NCBI GenBank assembly: GCA_051010015.1
Contig: JBPCVZ010000107.1
Coordinates: forward strand, 1-10,956
Reading direction: 5' to 3'
From: CAJQQK01 sp051010015
GTDB lineage: Bacteria > Pseudomonadota > Alphaproteobacteria > Rhizobiales > Hyphomicrobiaceae
DNA: 10,956 nucleotides
Position 1 is the stretch's first letter; every line of letters begins with the position of its first letter. The position numbers and the translations under genes were made by a program. A model generated the notes under the pieces. It was not told the origin of the DNA. It saw nothing but the letters and a program-made list of their open reading frames with translations, and made no database searches. Shown here one piece after another: positions 1-6,936 of this stretch.

Positions 1-1
1 G

Positions 2-1504
2 GGACCGCTTTACCGATTCGGCAGCGTTAAGATCGAGAACTCTTTACCCGAGCTCCAACCCGAGACCTTGCATGGTGAACTTCTGACCAAAGCGGGCGCC
101 GTTTTTAACGCCTCACAAATCGAAAAATCTGTCGAACGCGTCACGCTTGCCGCATCCGCGCAGGGATTTGCCTTCGTCCGGGTACGTCCGCGGGCCGATC
201 GAGATCCTGCCGGCCAGCTTATCAATCTGACTTATGTCATCGATCAGGGTCCACGCATCTACATCGAGCGGATCGACATCGTCGGTAATGTGCGTACCAA
301 AGACAAGGTTGTGCGTCGCGAGTTTCGTCTGGTCGAGGGCGATGCTTACAATCCGTTGCTGGTCAATCGTGCCGAGAAACGCATCAAATCACTTGGCTTT
401 TTCAAGGCGGTCAAGGTGCAAAGGCGCCCCGGCAGCACGAACGACCGGGTCATCATCATTGTCAAACTGACCGAACAGCCAACCGGGGAATTGTCATTCG
501 GAGCCGGCTATTCAACCTCTGAAGGCGTCATCGGCGACATCGCCATCACCGAGCGTAACTTCATGGGCAACGGCCAGTTTCTGCGACTGAAATTGGGCGG
601 TTCGCTAAGCCGCCTGCAAGCCGACCTCAGTTTCACCGAACCACGTTTCCTCGACAAGAACGTCTCGGCCGGCTTCGATCTGTTCCACAAAGAGATTGAT
701 CTCAGCGATTCGTCTTCCTACAAGACGCGCAAAACAGGGTTCTCGCCACGAATCGGCTTTCCTTTGTCTGAGAACATATGGATGACGACACGGTATACGA
801 TCAGCCGCGATGAGATCTACGACGTTGAAAATGATGCCTCGCTGGCCGTGAAGGATGCCGAAGGGACGGCAGTCACATCGGCGTTGGGCGTGACGCTGCA
901 GTATGATACCCGAAATCATCCACGCACCCCGAATCGCGGGATTTACCTGCTTGGTTCTACGAATTTCGCTGGCCTTGGCGGTGACGTCCAATACGTACGA
1001 GTGCAGGGTGAAGGCCGGGCCTACTATCCTCTGTTCGAAAAGGTCACGCTGGTTGGCCGTGCCGTCGCCGGACATATTGAGGGCTGGGGCGGCGACGACG
1101 TCCGATTGCTTGACGTGTTCTATCGCGGTGGAGAAACGGTACGAGGCTTTGAGAAGGCCGGCTACGGCCCGCGTGACCTCAGCGGTGACCAAGACGCCCT
1201 CGGTGGCAAGACCTATTGGGCTGTGAACGCTGAAATCCGCTTCCCGCTACCGTTGATTCCGGAAAATCTTGGCATGAGCGGTGCCGTATTCGCCGATGCC
1301 GGATCATTGTTCGGAGCAACCGATTCTGCAAAAACCAACGTGGTGAACCTCGCTGCCGACTCCTCGGTCCGTGCTTCAGTTGGCGCTAGTCTCCTGTGGA
1401 ATTCGCCACTCGGCCCGTTGCGCGTCGACTATGCATTCCCGCTGCAATATGAAGATTACGACAAACTCCAGCGCTTCCGTTTCGGTGCTTCGACGAAGTT
1501 CTGA
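2..1504 (+). CDS. bamA: Outer membrane protein assembly factor BamA (3' part; start lies before the window)
   Basis: BamA is the outer-membrane Omp85 barrel that folds and inserts beta-barrel proteins as the core of the BAM complex. The frame is open from base 2, so the gene enters from the left and 500 residues plus a TGA stop are present. Visible residues 1-80 look like POTRA 4 (opening GPLYRFGSVKIEN) and residues 83-160 like POTRA 5 (IYIERIDIVGN, then KSLGFFKAVKV and a closing strand at VIIIVKL). From about residue 161 (GELSFGAGYSTSEG) amphipathic strands form the 16-strand barrel. The VRGF motif of the barrel-lumen loop L6 is at 1139-1150. The protein ends RFRFGASTKF, with the C-terminal Phe beta-signal. 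The TTG at 68 is internal to POTRA 4, not a start. No skp gene follows, unlike in E. coli. A hairpin terminator at 1546-1580 separates it from lpxD. Confidence 0.96.
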   Translation, partial: GPLYRFGSVKIENSLPELQPETLHGELLTKAGAVFNASQIEKSVERVTLAASAQGFAFVRVRPRADRDPAGQLINLTYVIDQGPRIYIERIDIVGNVRTKDKVVRREFRLVEGDAYNPLLVNRAEKRIKSLGFFKAVKVQRRPGSTNDRVIIIVKLTEQPTGELSFGAGYSTSEGVIGDIAITERNFMGNGQFLRLKLGGSLSRLQADLSFTEPRFLDKNVSAGFDLFHKEIDLSDSSSYKTRKTGFSPRIGFPLSENIWMTTRYTISRDEIYDVENDASLAVKDAEGTAVTSALGVTLQYDTRNHPRTPNRGIYLLGSTNFAGLGGDVQYVRVQGEGRAYYPLFEKVTLVGRAVAGHIEGWGGDDVRLLDVFYRGGETVRGFEKAGYGPRDLSGDQDALGGKTYWAVNAEIRFPLPLIPENLGMSGAVFADAGSLFGATDSAKTNVVNLAADSSVRASVGASLLWNSPLGPLRVDYAFPLQYEDYDKLQRFRFGASTKF

Positions 1505-1545
1505 TGGCGGTATGAGACGCGCCGACGATGACCGCCACCTCTATG

Positions 1546-1585
1546 CATGACGACCGGCCCCAAAAAGGCCGGTCGTCATGGTTTT
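1546..1585 (+). terminator. Rho-independent terminator of bamA
   Basis: A perfect 14-bp stem pairs 1546-1559 with 1567-1580 around a 7-nt loop at 1560-1566 (CCAAAAA), followed by G and TTTT at 1582-1585. It lies 41 nt after the bamA stop. The stem is long and GC-rich and the U-run short, so it should fold well. It implies that lpxD and the genes after it need their own promoter. The hairpin could also help stabilise the 3' end of the bamA mRNA. Confidence 0.8.
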
Positions 1586-1765
1586 CGGCCTACGATCCTC
1601 ACGAAGGGGCTCGCAGCAAGAATCCTGGGCACGAAAGCCCTTTTGAGTGTGACGATTGCTATGCTATTCCCTGAAGTCGTCAATTATTACTATACCGGCA
1701 ACTGACACGCCGGCCATCGGCCCCAAAGCCTTGGCCAAGCCCGATGCGACGCCTTAAAGCCACGT
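1586..1765 (+). other. bamA-lpxD intergenic leader, promoter expected but not resolved
   Basis: This stretch lies between the bamA terminator and the lpxD ribosome-binding site and must hold the promoter of the lpx block if the terminator works. I see no clear sigma-70 box pair. The nearest are TTGAGT at 1643-1648 with TATTCC at 1665-1670 (16-nt spacer), and an isolated TATACC at 1691-1696 with no good -35. A small hairpin GGGC-ACGAAA-GCCC (1627-1640) is followed by TTTT at 1641-1644 and looks like a weak second terminator. No open frame here looks like a gene. Confidence 0.35.
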
Positions 1766-1772
1766 AGAAAGG
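1766..1772 (+). promoter_or_regulatory. Ribosome-binding site that decides the lpxD start
   Basis: AGAAAGG lies 11 nt before the ATG at 1784. The alternative in-frame GTG at 1772 overlaps the last base of this site, so it could not be used with it. The site therefore favours ATG 1784. Confidence 0.6.
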
Positions 1773-1783
1773 TGCATTCTGCA

Positions 1784-2806
1784 ATGCAGCACCCAGGGTT
1801 CTTCGAAAGGTCAGGCCCATTTACGATTGGCGAATTGGCACAAGAACTAAACGCTGAATGCGAGTCCGCAACAGCGCGCCCACTTTCAGATATCGCAACG
1901 CTGCAGGACGCCGGTCCATCGGACATCTCGTTTTTCAATAATCGCAAGTATCTACCGCAACTCAGGACGACATCGGCCGGAGCCTGTCTCGTCGCGGCCA
2001 ATTTTGCCGATCAGTTGCCGTCTGAGACGGCGGCGTTGATCGTGCCGGAACCATATCACGCGTTCGCCGCCACCCTGGCGCTGTATTATCCAGACAGCCA
2101 ATATCCGCGCATTCTCGATGACATGCGCGATGGCAATATTTCACCTTCGGCCCAGCTTGAAGAAGGCGTGATCGTCGAACCCACTGCCGTCATCGGCCCG
2201 GAAGTCCGCATCGGGGCCGGCACCCGCATCTGCGCCGGAGCCGTCGTGGGGTATCGTTGCACGATCGGTCGAGACTGCTTTGTCGGCCCGCGGGTAACCC
2301 TGACGCACACGCTGATGGGGAATTCAGTAACCGTTCATGCCGGCGCCTCAATCGGCCAAGACGGCTTCGGCTTTGCCATGAGCCCCTCAGGTCACAGCAA
2401 AGTGCCCCAGATCGGGCGTGTCGTGATCCAGGACGATGTCGATATTGGTGCCAATTCAACGATCGACCGTGGTGCGCTTAACGATACGATCATTGGTCAG
2501 GGCACAAAAATTGATAATTTGGTTCAGATCGGGCACAACGTCGTGATCGGGCGCCACTGTGTCATCGTCGCTTTGACAGGCATTGCCGGGTCTTGCGAAT
2601 TGGGCGATTTCGTCATCATGGCGGGAAAATCCGGAGTGCCAGGACACATCAAAATCGGAGATGGCGCGCAGATTGCAGGTGCTTCACACCCGATCAGCGA
2701 CGTACCGCCGGGGGCGAAAATGGGTGGCACGCCTGCGCGCCCCTATCGCCAGTGGGCTGCGGAACAGGCCGTCTTGCGCCGGTTGGTCAAGAATGAACGT
2801 GCTTAG
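1784..2806 (+). CDS. lpxD: UDP-3-O-(3-hydroxyacyl)glucosamine N-acyltransferase LpxD
   Basis: LpxD transfers a second 3-hydroxyacyl chain from ACP to the 2-amino group of UDP-3-O-acylglucosamine, the third step of lipid A synthesis, in the cytoplasm as a homotrimer. The 340-residue protein, a usual length, has an N-terminal uridine-binding domain (residues 1 to about 105, with DISFFNNRKYLPQL). A left-handed beta helix of hexapeptide repeats follows (about 115-305, such as VIVEPTAVIGPEVRIGAGT), then a C-terminal helix (RPYRQWAAEQAVLRRLVK) of the kind that binds ACP. The catalytic histidine is His251 in QIGHNVVIGRH, matching His239 of E. coli LpxD. The start is ATG 1784, chosen by the ribosome-binding site at 1766-1772; a GTG 12 nt upstream is the alternative. 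It is the first gene of the lpx block. Confidence 0.96.
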   Translation: MQHPGFFERSGPFTIGELAQELNAECESATARPLSDIATLQDAGPSDISFFNNRKYLPQLRTTSAGACLVAANFADQLPSETAALIVPEPYHAFAATLALYYPDSQYPRILDDMRDGNISPSAQLEEGVIVEPTAVIGPEVRIGAGTRICAGAVVGYRCTIGRDCFVGPRVTLTHTLMGNSVTVHAGASIGQDGFGFAMSPSGHSKVPQIGRVVIQDDVDIGANSTIDRGALNDTIIGQGTKIDNLVQIGHNVVIGRHCVIVALTGIAGSCELGDFVIMAGKSGVPGHIKIGDGAQIAGASHPISDVPPGAKMGGTPARPYRQWAAEQAVLRRLVKNERA

Positions 2807-2940
2807 GAGGTAATGGGGCCGAAATCACGGCTGAGCCAGGTCTTTCGGTAACGATCCGGTAGCCGCCTCTCAGCCGGCTTCTATCGATGTGCCAAACAGT
2901 TCCGCAAGCGCGGGCGGGTGATACGTAGAAAGAACGAGAT
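2807..2940 (+). other. lpxD-fabZ intergenic leader with micro-ORF and alternative hairpins
   Basis: This is the only sizeable gap in the lpx block. A consensus AGGAGGT (2805-2811) overlaps the lpxD stop codon and sits 1-2 nt before an ATG at 2813, which opens a 12-codon frame (MGPKSRLSQVFR) ending at TAA 2849-2851. Two mutually exclusive stems follow: CGGCTGAG (2828-2835) with CTCAGCCG (2869-2876), or AGCCG (2861-2865) with CGGCT (2875-2879). The fabZ ribosome-binding site AGAAAG is at 2927-2932. The spacing to the micro-ORF start is shorter than usual, so its translation is uncertain. Confidence 0.35.
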
Positions 2941-3438
2941 ATGAGCGACCAGAAGAACTCCGAAACATCCCTCGCAACGGCAGATATCGCGCGCCTGCTT
3001 AAGCTTTTGCCGCATCGCTACCCGTTCTTGATGGTCGATCGGATGTTCGATATGGATCGCGACGAGAGCGCCACTGGGCTCAAGAACGTGACTTTCAACG
3101 AGCCCTTCTTCCAAGGCCACTTTCCTGGCTTTCCCGTGATGCCCGGGGTTATGATCATCGAAGGACTTGCGCAGACCGCCGGCGCATTGTGCGTTCACAG
3201 CCTCGGCGAGAGTTACCGCCCGCAGCTCGTGTATTTCATGGGTATAGACCGGGCCAAATTCCGCAAGCCTGTTGTGCCCGGCGATCAACTCTTCTATCAC
3301 GTTCGGAAAATCCGCAGCCGTGGTCGCGCCTGGCGGTTTGCCGGCGATGCCAAAGTCGACGGCAAGACGGTTGCAGAAGCCGAAATCAGCGCGATGATCG
3401 TGGATACCGAGGAAACGACGCACCTTCATGCCGGATAA
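2941..3438 (+). CDS. fabZ: 3-hydroxyacyl-[acyl-carrier-protein] dehydratase FabZ
   Basis: FabZ dehydrates 3-hydroxyacyl-ACP to trans-2-enoyl-ACP in fatty acid elongation, competing with LpxA and LpxD for the same 3-hydroxyacyl-ACP substrates. The 165-residue hot-dog-fold protein carries the family signature KLLPHRYPFLMVDR (residues 21-34) and the active site GHFPGFPVMPG...IIEGLAQTAG. There His60 and Glu74 are the catalytic pair, 14 residues apart as in the His49/Glu63 pair of the Pseudomonas enzyme. The N-terminal 13 residues are polar and poorly conserved, as is usual. The ATG at 2941 is preceded by AGAAAG at 2927-2932 with 8-nt spacing. Its last 11 nt overlap the start of lpxA in another frame, so the two are probably translationally coupled. 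Confidence 0.97.
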   Translation: MSDQKNSETSLATADIARLLKLLPHRYPFLMVDRMFDMDRDESATGLKNVTFNEPFFQGHFPGFPVMPGVMIIEGLAQTAGALCVHSLGESYRPQLVYFMGIDRAKFRKPVVPGDQLFYHVRKIRSRGRAWRFAGDAKVDGKTVAEAEISAMIVDTEETTHLHAG

Positions 3439-4237
3439 GCCCAACATCCATCCAACCGCGATTGTCGAAGATGGCGCTGTTGTGGGTGATGACTGCCAAA
3501 TAGGTGCCTATTCCATCATTGGCAGAGATGTTGAACTGGGGCCAAGATGCGAATTGATCTCGCATGCTGTGGTTGCGGGAAGGACCAAGATCGGCGCCGG
3601 CGCGCGGATTTTTCCTTTCGCCTCGGTTGGCCATCAGCCGCAAGACCTTAAGTACAAAGGCGAAGCATCGACCCTGACGATCGGCGACGACTGCATAATT
3701 CGTGAAGGCGTCACCCTCAACCCCGGCACCGAGGGCGGTGGCATGAGCACGACGATCGGGAACAACTGCGCGTTCCTCGCCAATTCGCACGTCGGCCATG
3801 ACTGCCATGTTGGAAACAACGTCATATTCTCCAACAACGTCATGCTCGCCGGCCATTGCACCATTTCCGACTATGTTATCATCGGCGGCGGCGCCGCCGT
3901 CATCCAATTTGCGCGCGTCGGCCCACACGCCTTCATTGGCGGCATGTCCGGCCTTGAAAACGACCTCATTCCTTACGGCATGGCGATGGGGAATCGTGCC
4001 TATCTATCAGGCCTGAATATTGTCGGACTACAGCGCAGGGGGTTCTCGCGGGAGGCGATCCACGATCTCAGACGCGCCTACCGCTTGCTTTTTGCCGAAG
4101 AAGGCACGTTGGCAGAGCGCGTCGAGGATATTGGAAGCGAGTTTTCGGAGCATCCTGTGGTCAATGAAATCCTCGAGTTCATTCGCGAGGGGGGGAAACG
4201 TTCGCTGTGCACACCGCGCGCCGGCGGCGCAAACTGA
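3428..4237 (+). CDS. lpxA: Acyl-ACP--UDP-N-acetylglucosamine O-acyltransferase LpxA
   Basis: LpxA catalyses the first step of lipid A synthesis, moving a 3-hydroxyacyl chain from ACP to the 3-OH of UDP-GlcNAc in the cytoplasm. The 269 residues, a usual length, start with hexapeptide repeats right away (IHPTAIVEDGAVVGDDCQIG), forming the left-handed beta helix to about residue 185. A C-terminal helical domain follows (GLQRRGFSREAIHDLRRAYRLL region). The catalytic histidine is His124 in NSHVGHDCHVG, matching His125 of E. coli. SVGHQPQDLKYKGE is the typical LpxA loop. As I recall, E. coli has IHRGT where this protein has LNPGT; alphaproteobacterial enzymes vary there. The ATG at 3428 lies within the end of fabZ; GAGGAA at 3409-3414 is the likely ribosome-binding site at a longish 13-nt spacing. 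lpxI follows after 9 nt. Confidence 0.97.
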   Translation: MPDKPNIHPTAIVEDGAVVGDDCQIGAYSIIGRDVELGPRCELISHAVVAGRTKIGAGARIFPFASVGHQPQDLKYKGEASTLTIGDDCIIREGVTLNPGTEGGGMSTTIGNNCAFLANSHVGHDCHVGNNVIFSNNVMLAGHCTISDYVIIGGGAAVIQFARVGPHAFIGGMSGLENDLIPYGMAMGNRAYLSGLNIVGLQRRGFSREAIHDLRRAYRLLFAEEGTLAERVEDIGSEFSEHPVVNEILEFIREGGKRSLCTPRAGGAN

Positions 4238-4246
4238 TTGGGTGCG

Positions 4247-5560
4247 ATGCTGACCAAAGCGCATGTCGATCAACCGGCTGCCGCTTCCTTGCCCATATCC
4301 GTTCTTGCATGCGGCGGTGGACTGCCCCTGGAAGTCGCGCAATCACTACGTCGCGAAGGCCGCCCAACCAACATTGTATCAATTGCCGGCATGGCGGATG
4401 CCAACTACGACGGGTTTCCAGTCACCACTGTCGGTATCGGACAAACCGGCGCGTTGTTGAGGGCTCTGCGTTCCAACGGTGTACGGGAGATCGTGATTGC
4501 TGGTCACGCCCGACGGCCGGACTTGAGACGTCTGACCATCGATTGGGGGTTCGTGCGCAACATTGCAACGATCCTGTCGCTGACGCGAGGTGGTGATGAT
4601 CAGGTCAACCGCAGAATAGCCGGTTTCTTCGAGCGCAATGGATTGATTGTACGCGGCATCGCGGACGTCGCTCCGGCCTTGCTGACTCCAGCCGGTGTCA
4701 TGACCGGAGATTTTTCGCCGGCGGGCCGGAGCGCGGCTGCAGCCGGCATCCAGCTTATTCACGACATGGGCAAGTTTGACGTCGGTCAGGCCGTCGTGAT
4801 GGACCACACCCGTCTGATTGCCATCGAAGGCGCGGAAGGCACAAACGGTCTACTCGGGCGCCTGCCGCCTGCGAACCTCGTCAACGGTATCGCTGCCGAC
4901 AATCGCGTCTTGATCAAAGCCGCCAAGCCTGAACAGGACCAACGCGTCGACCTGCCAACCGTCGGCACTGAAACCATCGAGAAATGCGCCAGGGCCGGTG
5001 TCTCGACCGTCGCGCTTGAAGCCGGCCGCAGTCTCATTGTATCGCGCGCCGAAATGTTGCAGCACGCCAAGGCTGCCGGTATCGCGGTTGTCGGCCTACC
5101 GGTAGCGGTCCAGAATGATGCCAGTCGTACACAGGCGGCGCAATCGTCAGGAGCGACAACGCTCATCTCTCATGCCCGAACGCCCCCATCCGCACAATTC
5201 AGGCGAGATGCATGCAAAGGCTTCCAACTCCTGACCAGCGTTCGCAGCGCAGTGCGTATCTCCGCGGCGCTCATCGGACGCGAGAACGTTCTCGCGCTCA
5301 ACGTGGGGGAGACGTTTAGCGGTTTTGTGGAGCGTGGCGAAAAGCTTGCACAATGGGGGGATCGGCGCGAGAAATCGAAACGCAATCGGACATTGGTGGT
5401 TGAATCGGCGGACACCATCAATCCCAAGCTCTACGAGACGCTCGGAAATACCAAAATCGCCGGCTTCGCCATTTTGAACGCAACAAATAATCCAACTACC
5501 TTGGATCGGTTGGTGGCCTTCGCCGACGGTGAAAACTACTTTGTGCTGAGTCCTCAATGA
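4247..5560 (+). CDS. lpxI: UDP-2,3-diacylglucosamine pyrophosphatase LpxI with an unusual C-terminal extension
   Basis: LpxI hydrolyses UDP-2,3-diacylglucosamine to lipid X (2,3-diacylglucosamine 1-phosphate) and UMP, replacing LpxH in most alphaproteobacteria. The 437-residue protein has the LpxI (DUF1009) core at residues 14-285: an N-terminal glycine motif VLACGGGLPLEVA, a middle part with IVIAGHARRPDLRRL, IEGAEGTNGLLGR and KAAKPEQDQRVDLPTVG. The last motif carries aspartates of the kind shown to be catalytic in Caulobacter LpxI (Asp225 there; exact match not assigned). The core ends at AAGIAVVGLPV, where LpxI proteins of about 280 residues normally stop. Residues 286-437 are extra: a polar linker of about 40 residues, then alternating helices and strands (VLALNVG, RTLVVES, KIAGFAIL, YFVLSP) that I do not recognise. 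The frame is intact and base use matches the neighbours. ATG 4247 is chosen over TTG 4238; no strong ribosome-binding site serves either, suggesting coupling to lpxA. The stop overlaps the lpxB start (ATGA). Confidence 0.9.
   Translation: MLTKAHVDQPAAASLPISVLACGGGLPLEVAQSLRREGRPTNIVSIAGMADANYDGFPVTTVGIGQTGALLRALRSNGVREIVIAGHARRPDLRRLTIDWGFVRNIATILSLTRGGDDQVNRRIAGFFERNGLIVRGIADVAPALLTPAGVMTGDFSPAGRSAAAAGIQLIHDMGKFDVGQAVVMDHTRLIAIEGAEGTNGLLGRLPPANLVNGIAADNRVLIKAAKPEQDQRVDLPTVGTETIEKCARAGVSTVALEAGRSLIVSRAEMLQHAKAAGIAVVGLPVAVQNDASRTQAAQSSGATTLISHARTPPSAQFRRDACKGFQLLTSVRSAVRISAALIGRENVLALNVGETFSGFVERGEKLAQWGDRREKSKRNRTLVVESADTINPKLYETLGNTKIAGFAILNATNNPTTLDRLVAFADGENYFVLSPQ
5279..5296. repeat. 18-bp perfect palindrome inside lpxI
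   Basis: CGCGAGAACGTTCTCGCG reads the same on both strands. It lies in the part of lpxI that codes for the C-terminal extension (around residues RENVLA). The flanking bases (A at 5278, C at 5297) do not pair. By a simple base-composition estimate about 0.05 such 18-bp palindromes are expected in a window of this size. The half-site GAGAAC/GTTCTC resembles a dimeric-regulator operator, but no regulator can be named. Confidence 0.7.
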
Positions 5561-6867
5561 CGCCGCGAAACGACAGTCTAATTTCGCGCTTGCGAAATAA
5601 CACGATCGAAACACCAAAGCCGCCGCGTGCTGAGCCCGTCCGCGAGGCGGCCTCGGTAACACACGATTTGCGCATGGCATCGCAGGACGAGTTGACGGTC
5701 TTCATCATCGCCGGCGAACACTCAGGAGACGTACTAGGCGGCGGGCTGATGCGTGAGCTTGCGTCACGTCGCAAGGGGCAGATACGATTTATCGGGGTTG
5801 GCGGCGAGGCAATGGAAGCGCAAGGGCTCACGTCCCTGTTTCCCCTGGCCGATATCTCGGTGATGGGCCCGCTCGCGATCCTGCGAGCATTGCCGCGGTT
5901 GACACGACGGGTTTATCGAACCGTCTCCGCGGCCGTCACAGCTAAACCCGACATCATCGTGATCATCGACAGCCCGGAATTCACGCATCAGGTCGCAAAG
6001 CGCCTCAGCCGCCAATTGCCGGAAACGCCGATCATCGACTATGTCTGTCCCAGTGTGTGGGCCTGGCGACCCGGACGCGCGAAGAAAATGGCGCGCTTCA
6101 TTGATCACGTCCTCGCGTTGCTCCCGTTTGAACCGGACGCACTTGAGCGCCTCAACGGACCACCGGCAACCTATGTCGGCCACCCGCTTTGCGAACGCCA
6201 GCAATCCATTCAGGCGCTCGATACCGAAATGTGGGTGGCTCGTTTCGGGCTCGATCGCAATCGCATCCCACTTGTCGTGCTGCCCGGAAGCCGCCGGTCA
6301 GAAATTGAAAAACTGATGCCGGTGTTTGGTGAAACCATCGACACACTTGACCGAGCCGGACACCGTTGCGAACTGCTGATGCCGTGCGTGCCGCACCTGC
6401 GCGATCGGATCGATGAACTATCAAGAAAATGGCCGATGCGACGCCATCTCATCGATGGCGATGATGCAAAGTTCGCAGCCTTTCGCCTGGCGCGCGCGGC
6501 TCTTGCAGCTTCTGGCACAGTGACCCTCGAACTCGGCATGGCAGGCACGCCGATGGTGGTCGCGTATCGCGTCGATGGGCTGGCTGCCAAACTGCGGTTC
6601 CTGGTGAAGGTCGATTCGGTGGTGCTCGCCAATCTGGTGCTGGGCGAGAAGGTGTTTCCGGAGTTTCTCCAGGAAGAGTGTAACGCCGAGCAGTTGAGTG
6701 CGGCATTGATCGACTTGATTGAAGACGGTCCCGCACGGCAGGCACAACTGGAGGCCCTCGATCGGCTATCGGAAAAAATGCGACCGCTAAAAGAAAAACC
6801 CAGTCAGAAAGCGGCCGATGTTGTTATGCAGCACGCGGCCACCGGCCATATTCAGCGAACATTCTAA
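5557..6867 (+). CDS. lpxB: Lipid-A-disaccharide synthase LpxB
   Basis: LpxB (GT19 family) joins UDP-2,3-diacylglucosamine to lipid X to form the beta-1,6 disaccharide of lipid A, as a peripheral protein on the inner face of the inner membrane. It uses the product of LpxI just upstream as acceptor. Seen in order: IIAGEHSGDVLGGGLM (residues 50-65), VIIDSPEF with Asp138 (the E. coli Asp98 position), CPSVWAWRPGRAKKM (164-178), LLPFEP, YVGHPL, VLPGSRRSEIEKLMP (241-255) and ASGTVTLELGMAGTP (318-332). At 436 residues it is about 50 longer than E. coli LpxB (382). Most of that is an N-terminal tail of 39 residues rich in Pro, Arg and Asn before MASQDELTVFI. ATG 5557 overlaps the lpxI stop as ATGA, favouring coupled translation. 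ATG 5674 would give a length nearer the family norm but has no ribosome-binding site I can see. Confidence 0.96.
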   Translation: MTPRNDSLISRLRNNTIETPKPPRAEPVREAASVTHDLRMASQDELTVFIIAGEHSGDVLGGGLMRELASRRKGQIRFIGVGGEAMEAQGLTSLFPLADISVMGPLAILRALPRLTRRVYRTVSAAVTAKPDIIVIIDSPEFTHQVAKRLSRQLPETPIIDYVCPSVWAWRPGRAKKMARFIDHVLALLPFEPDALERLNGPPATYVGHPLCERQQSIQALDTEMWVARFGLDRNRIPLVVLPGSRRSEIEKLMPVFGETIDTLDRAGHRCELLMPCVPHLRDRIDELSRKWPMRRHLIDGDDAKFAAFRLARAALAASGTVTLELGMAGTPMVVAYRVDGLAAKLRFLVKVDSVVLANLVLGEKVFPEFLQEECNAEQLSAALIDLIEDGPARQAQLEALDRLSEKMRPLKEKPSQKAADVVMQHAATGHIQRTF

Positions 6868-6905
6868 AGAAAAGGGCAGTCTCAGGCGCTCGCCCAAAAC
6901 TGCCC
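6866..6905 (-). terminator. Rho-independent terminator of gltA, U-tract overlapping the lpxB stop
   Basis: On the minus strand, GGGCAGT (6905-6899) pairs with ACTGCCC (6880-6874); the 18-nt loop can form an inner GGCG-AG-CGCC stem. It is followed by TTTTCTTT (6873-6866). The U-tract covers bases 6866-6867 of the lpxB TAA stop. On the + strand the same stem has no U-run after it but could still slow lpxB transcription. Confidence 0.75.
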
Positions 6906-6936
6906 AAAGACGATACGACGTGTGAAAGCCGTGTTT

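Noticed and set aside
605..1192. Minus-strand frame of 195 codons opposite the bamA barrel
   Set aside because: Shadow of the bamA reading frame; no ribosome-binding site or known motif.
1627..1644. Small GGGC/GCCC hairpin followed by TTTT as a second bamA terminator
   Set aside because: A 4-bp stem with a 6-nt loop is too weak to call; the 14-bp hairpin just upstream suffices.
2881..3928. Minus-strand frames of 188 and 180 codons opposite fabZ and lpxA
   Set aside because: fabZ and lpxA have complete catalytic motifs in the + frames; the antisense products show no recognisable domains.
5102..5560. The lpxI extension as a read-through of a lost stop codon or a frameshifted neighbour gene
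   Set aside because: The added stretch keeps coding-like base use, has no internal stop, shows regular helix-strand alternation and ends exactly in an ATGA overlap with lpxB, which suits a genuine domain better than accidental read-through.
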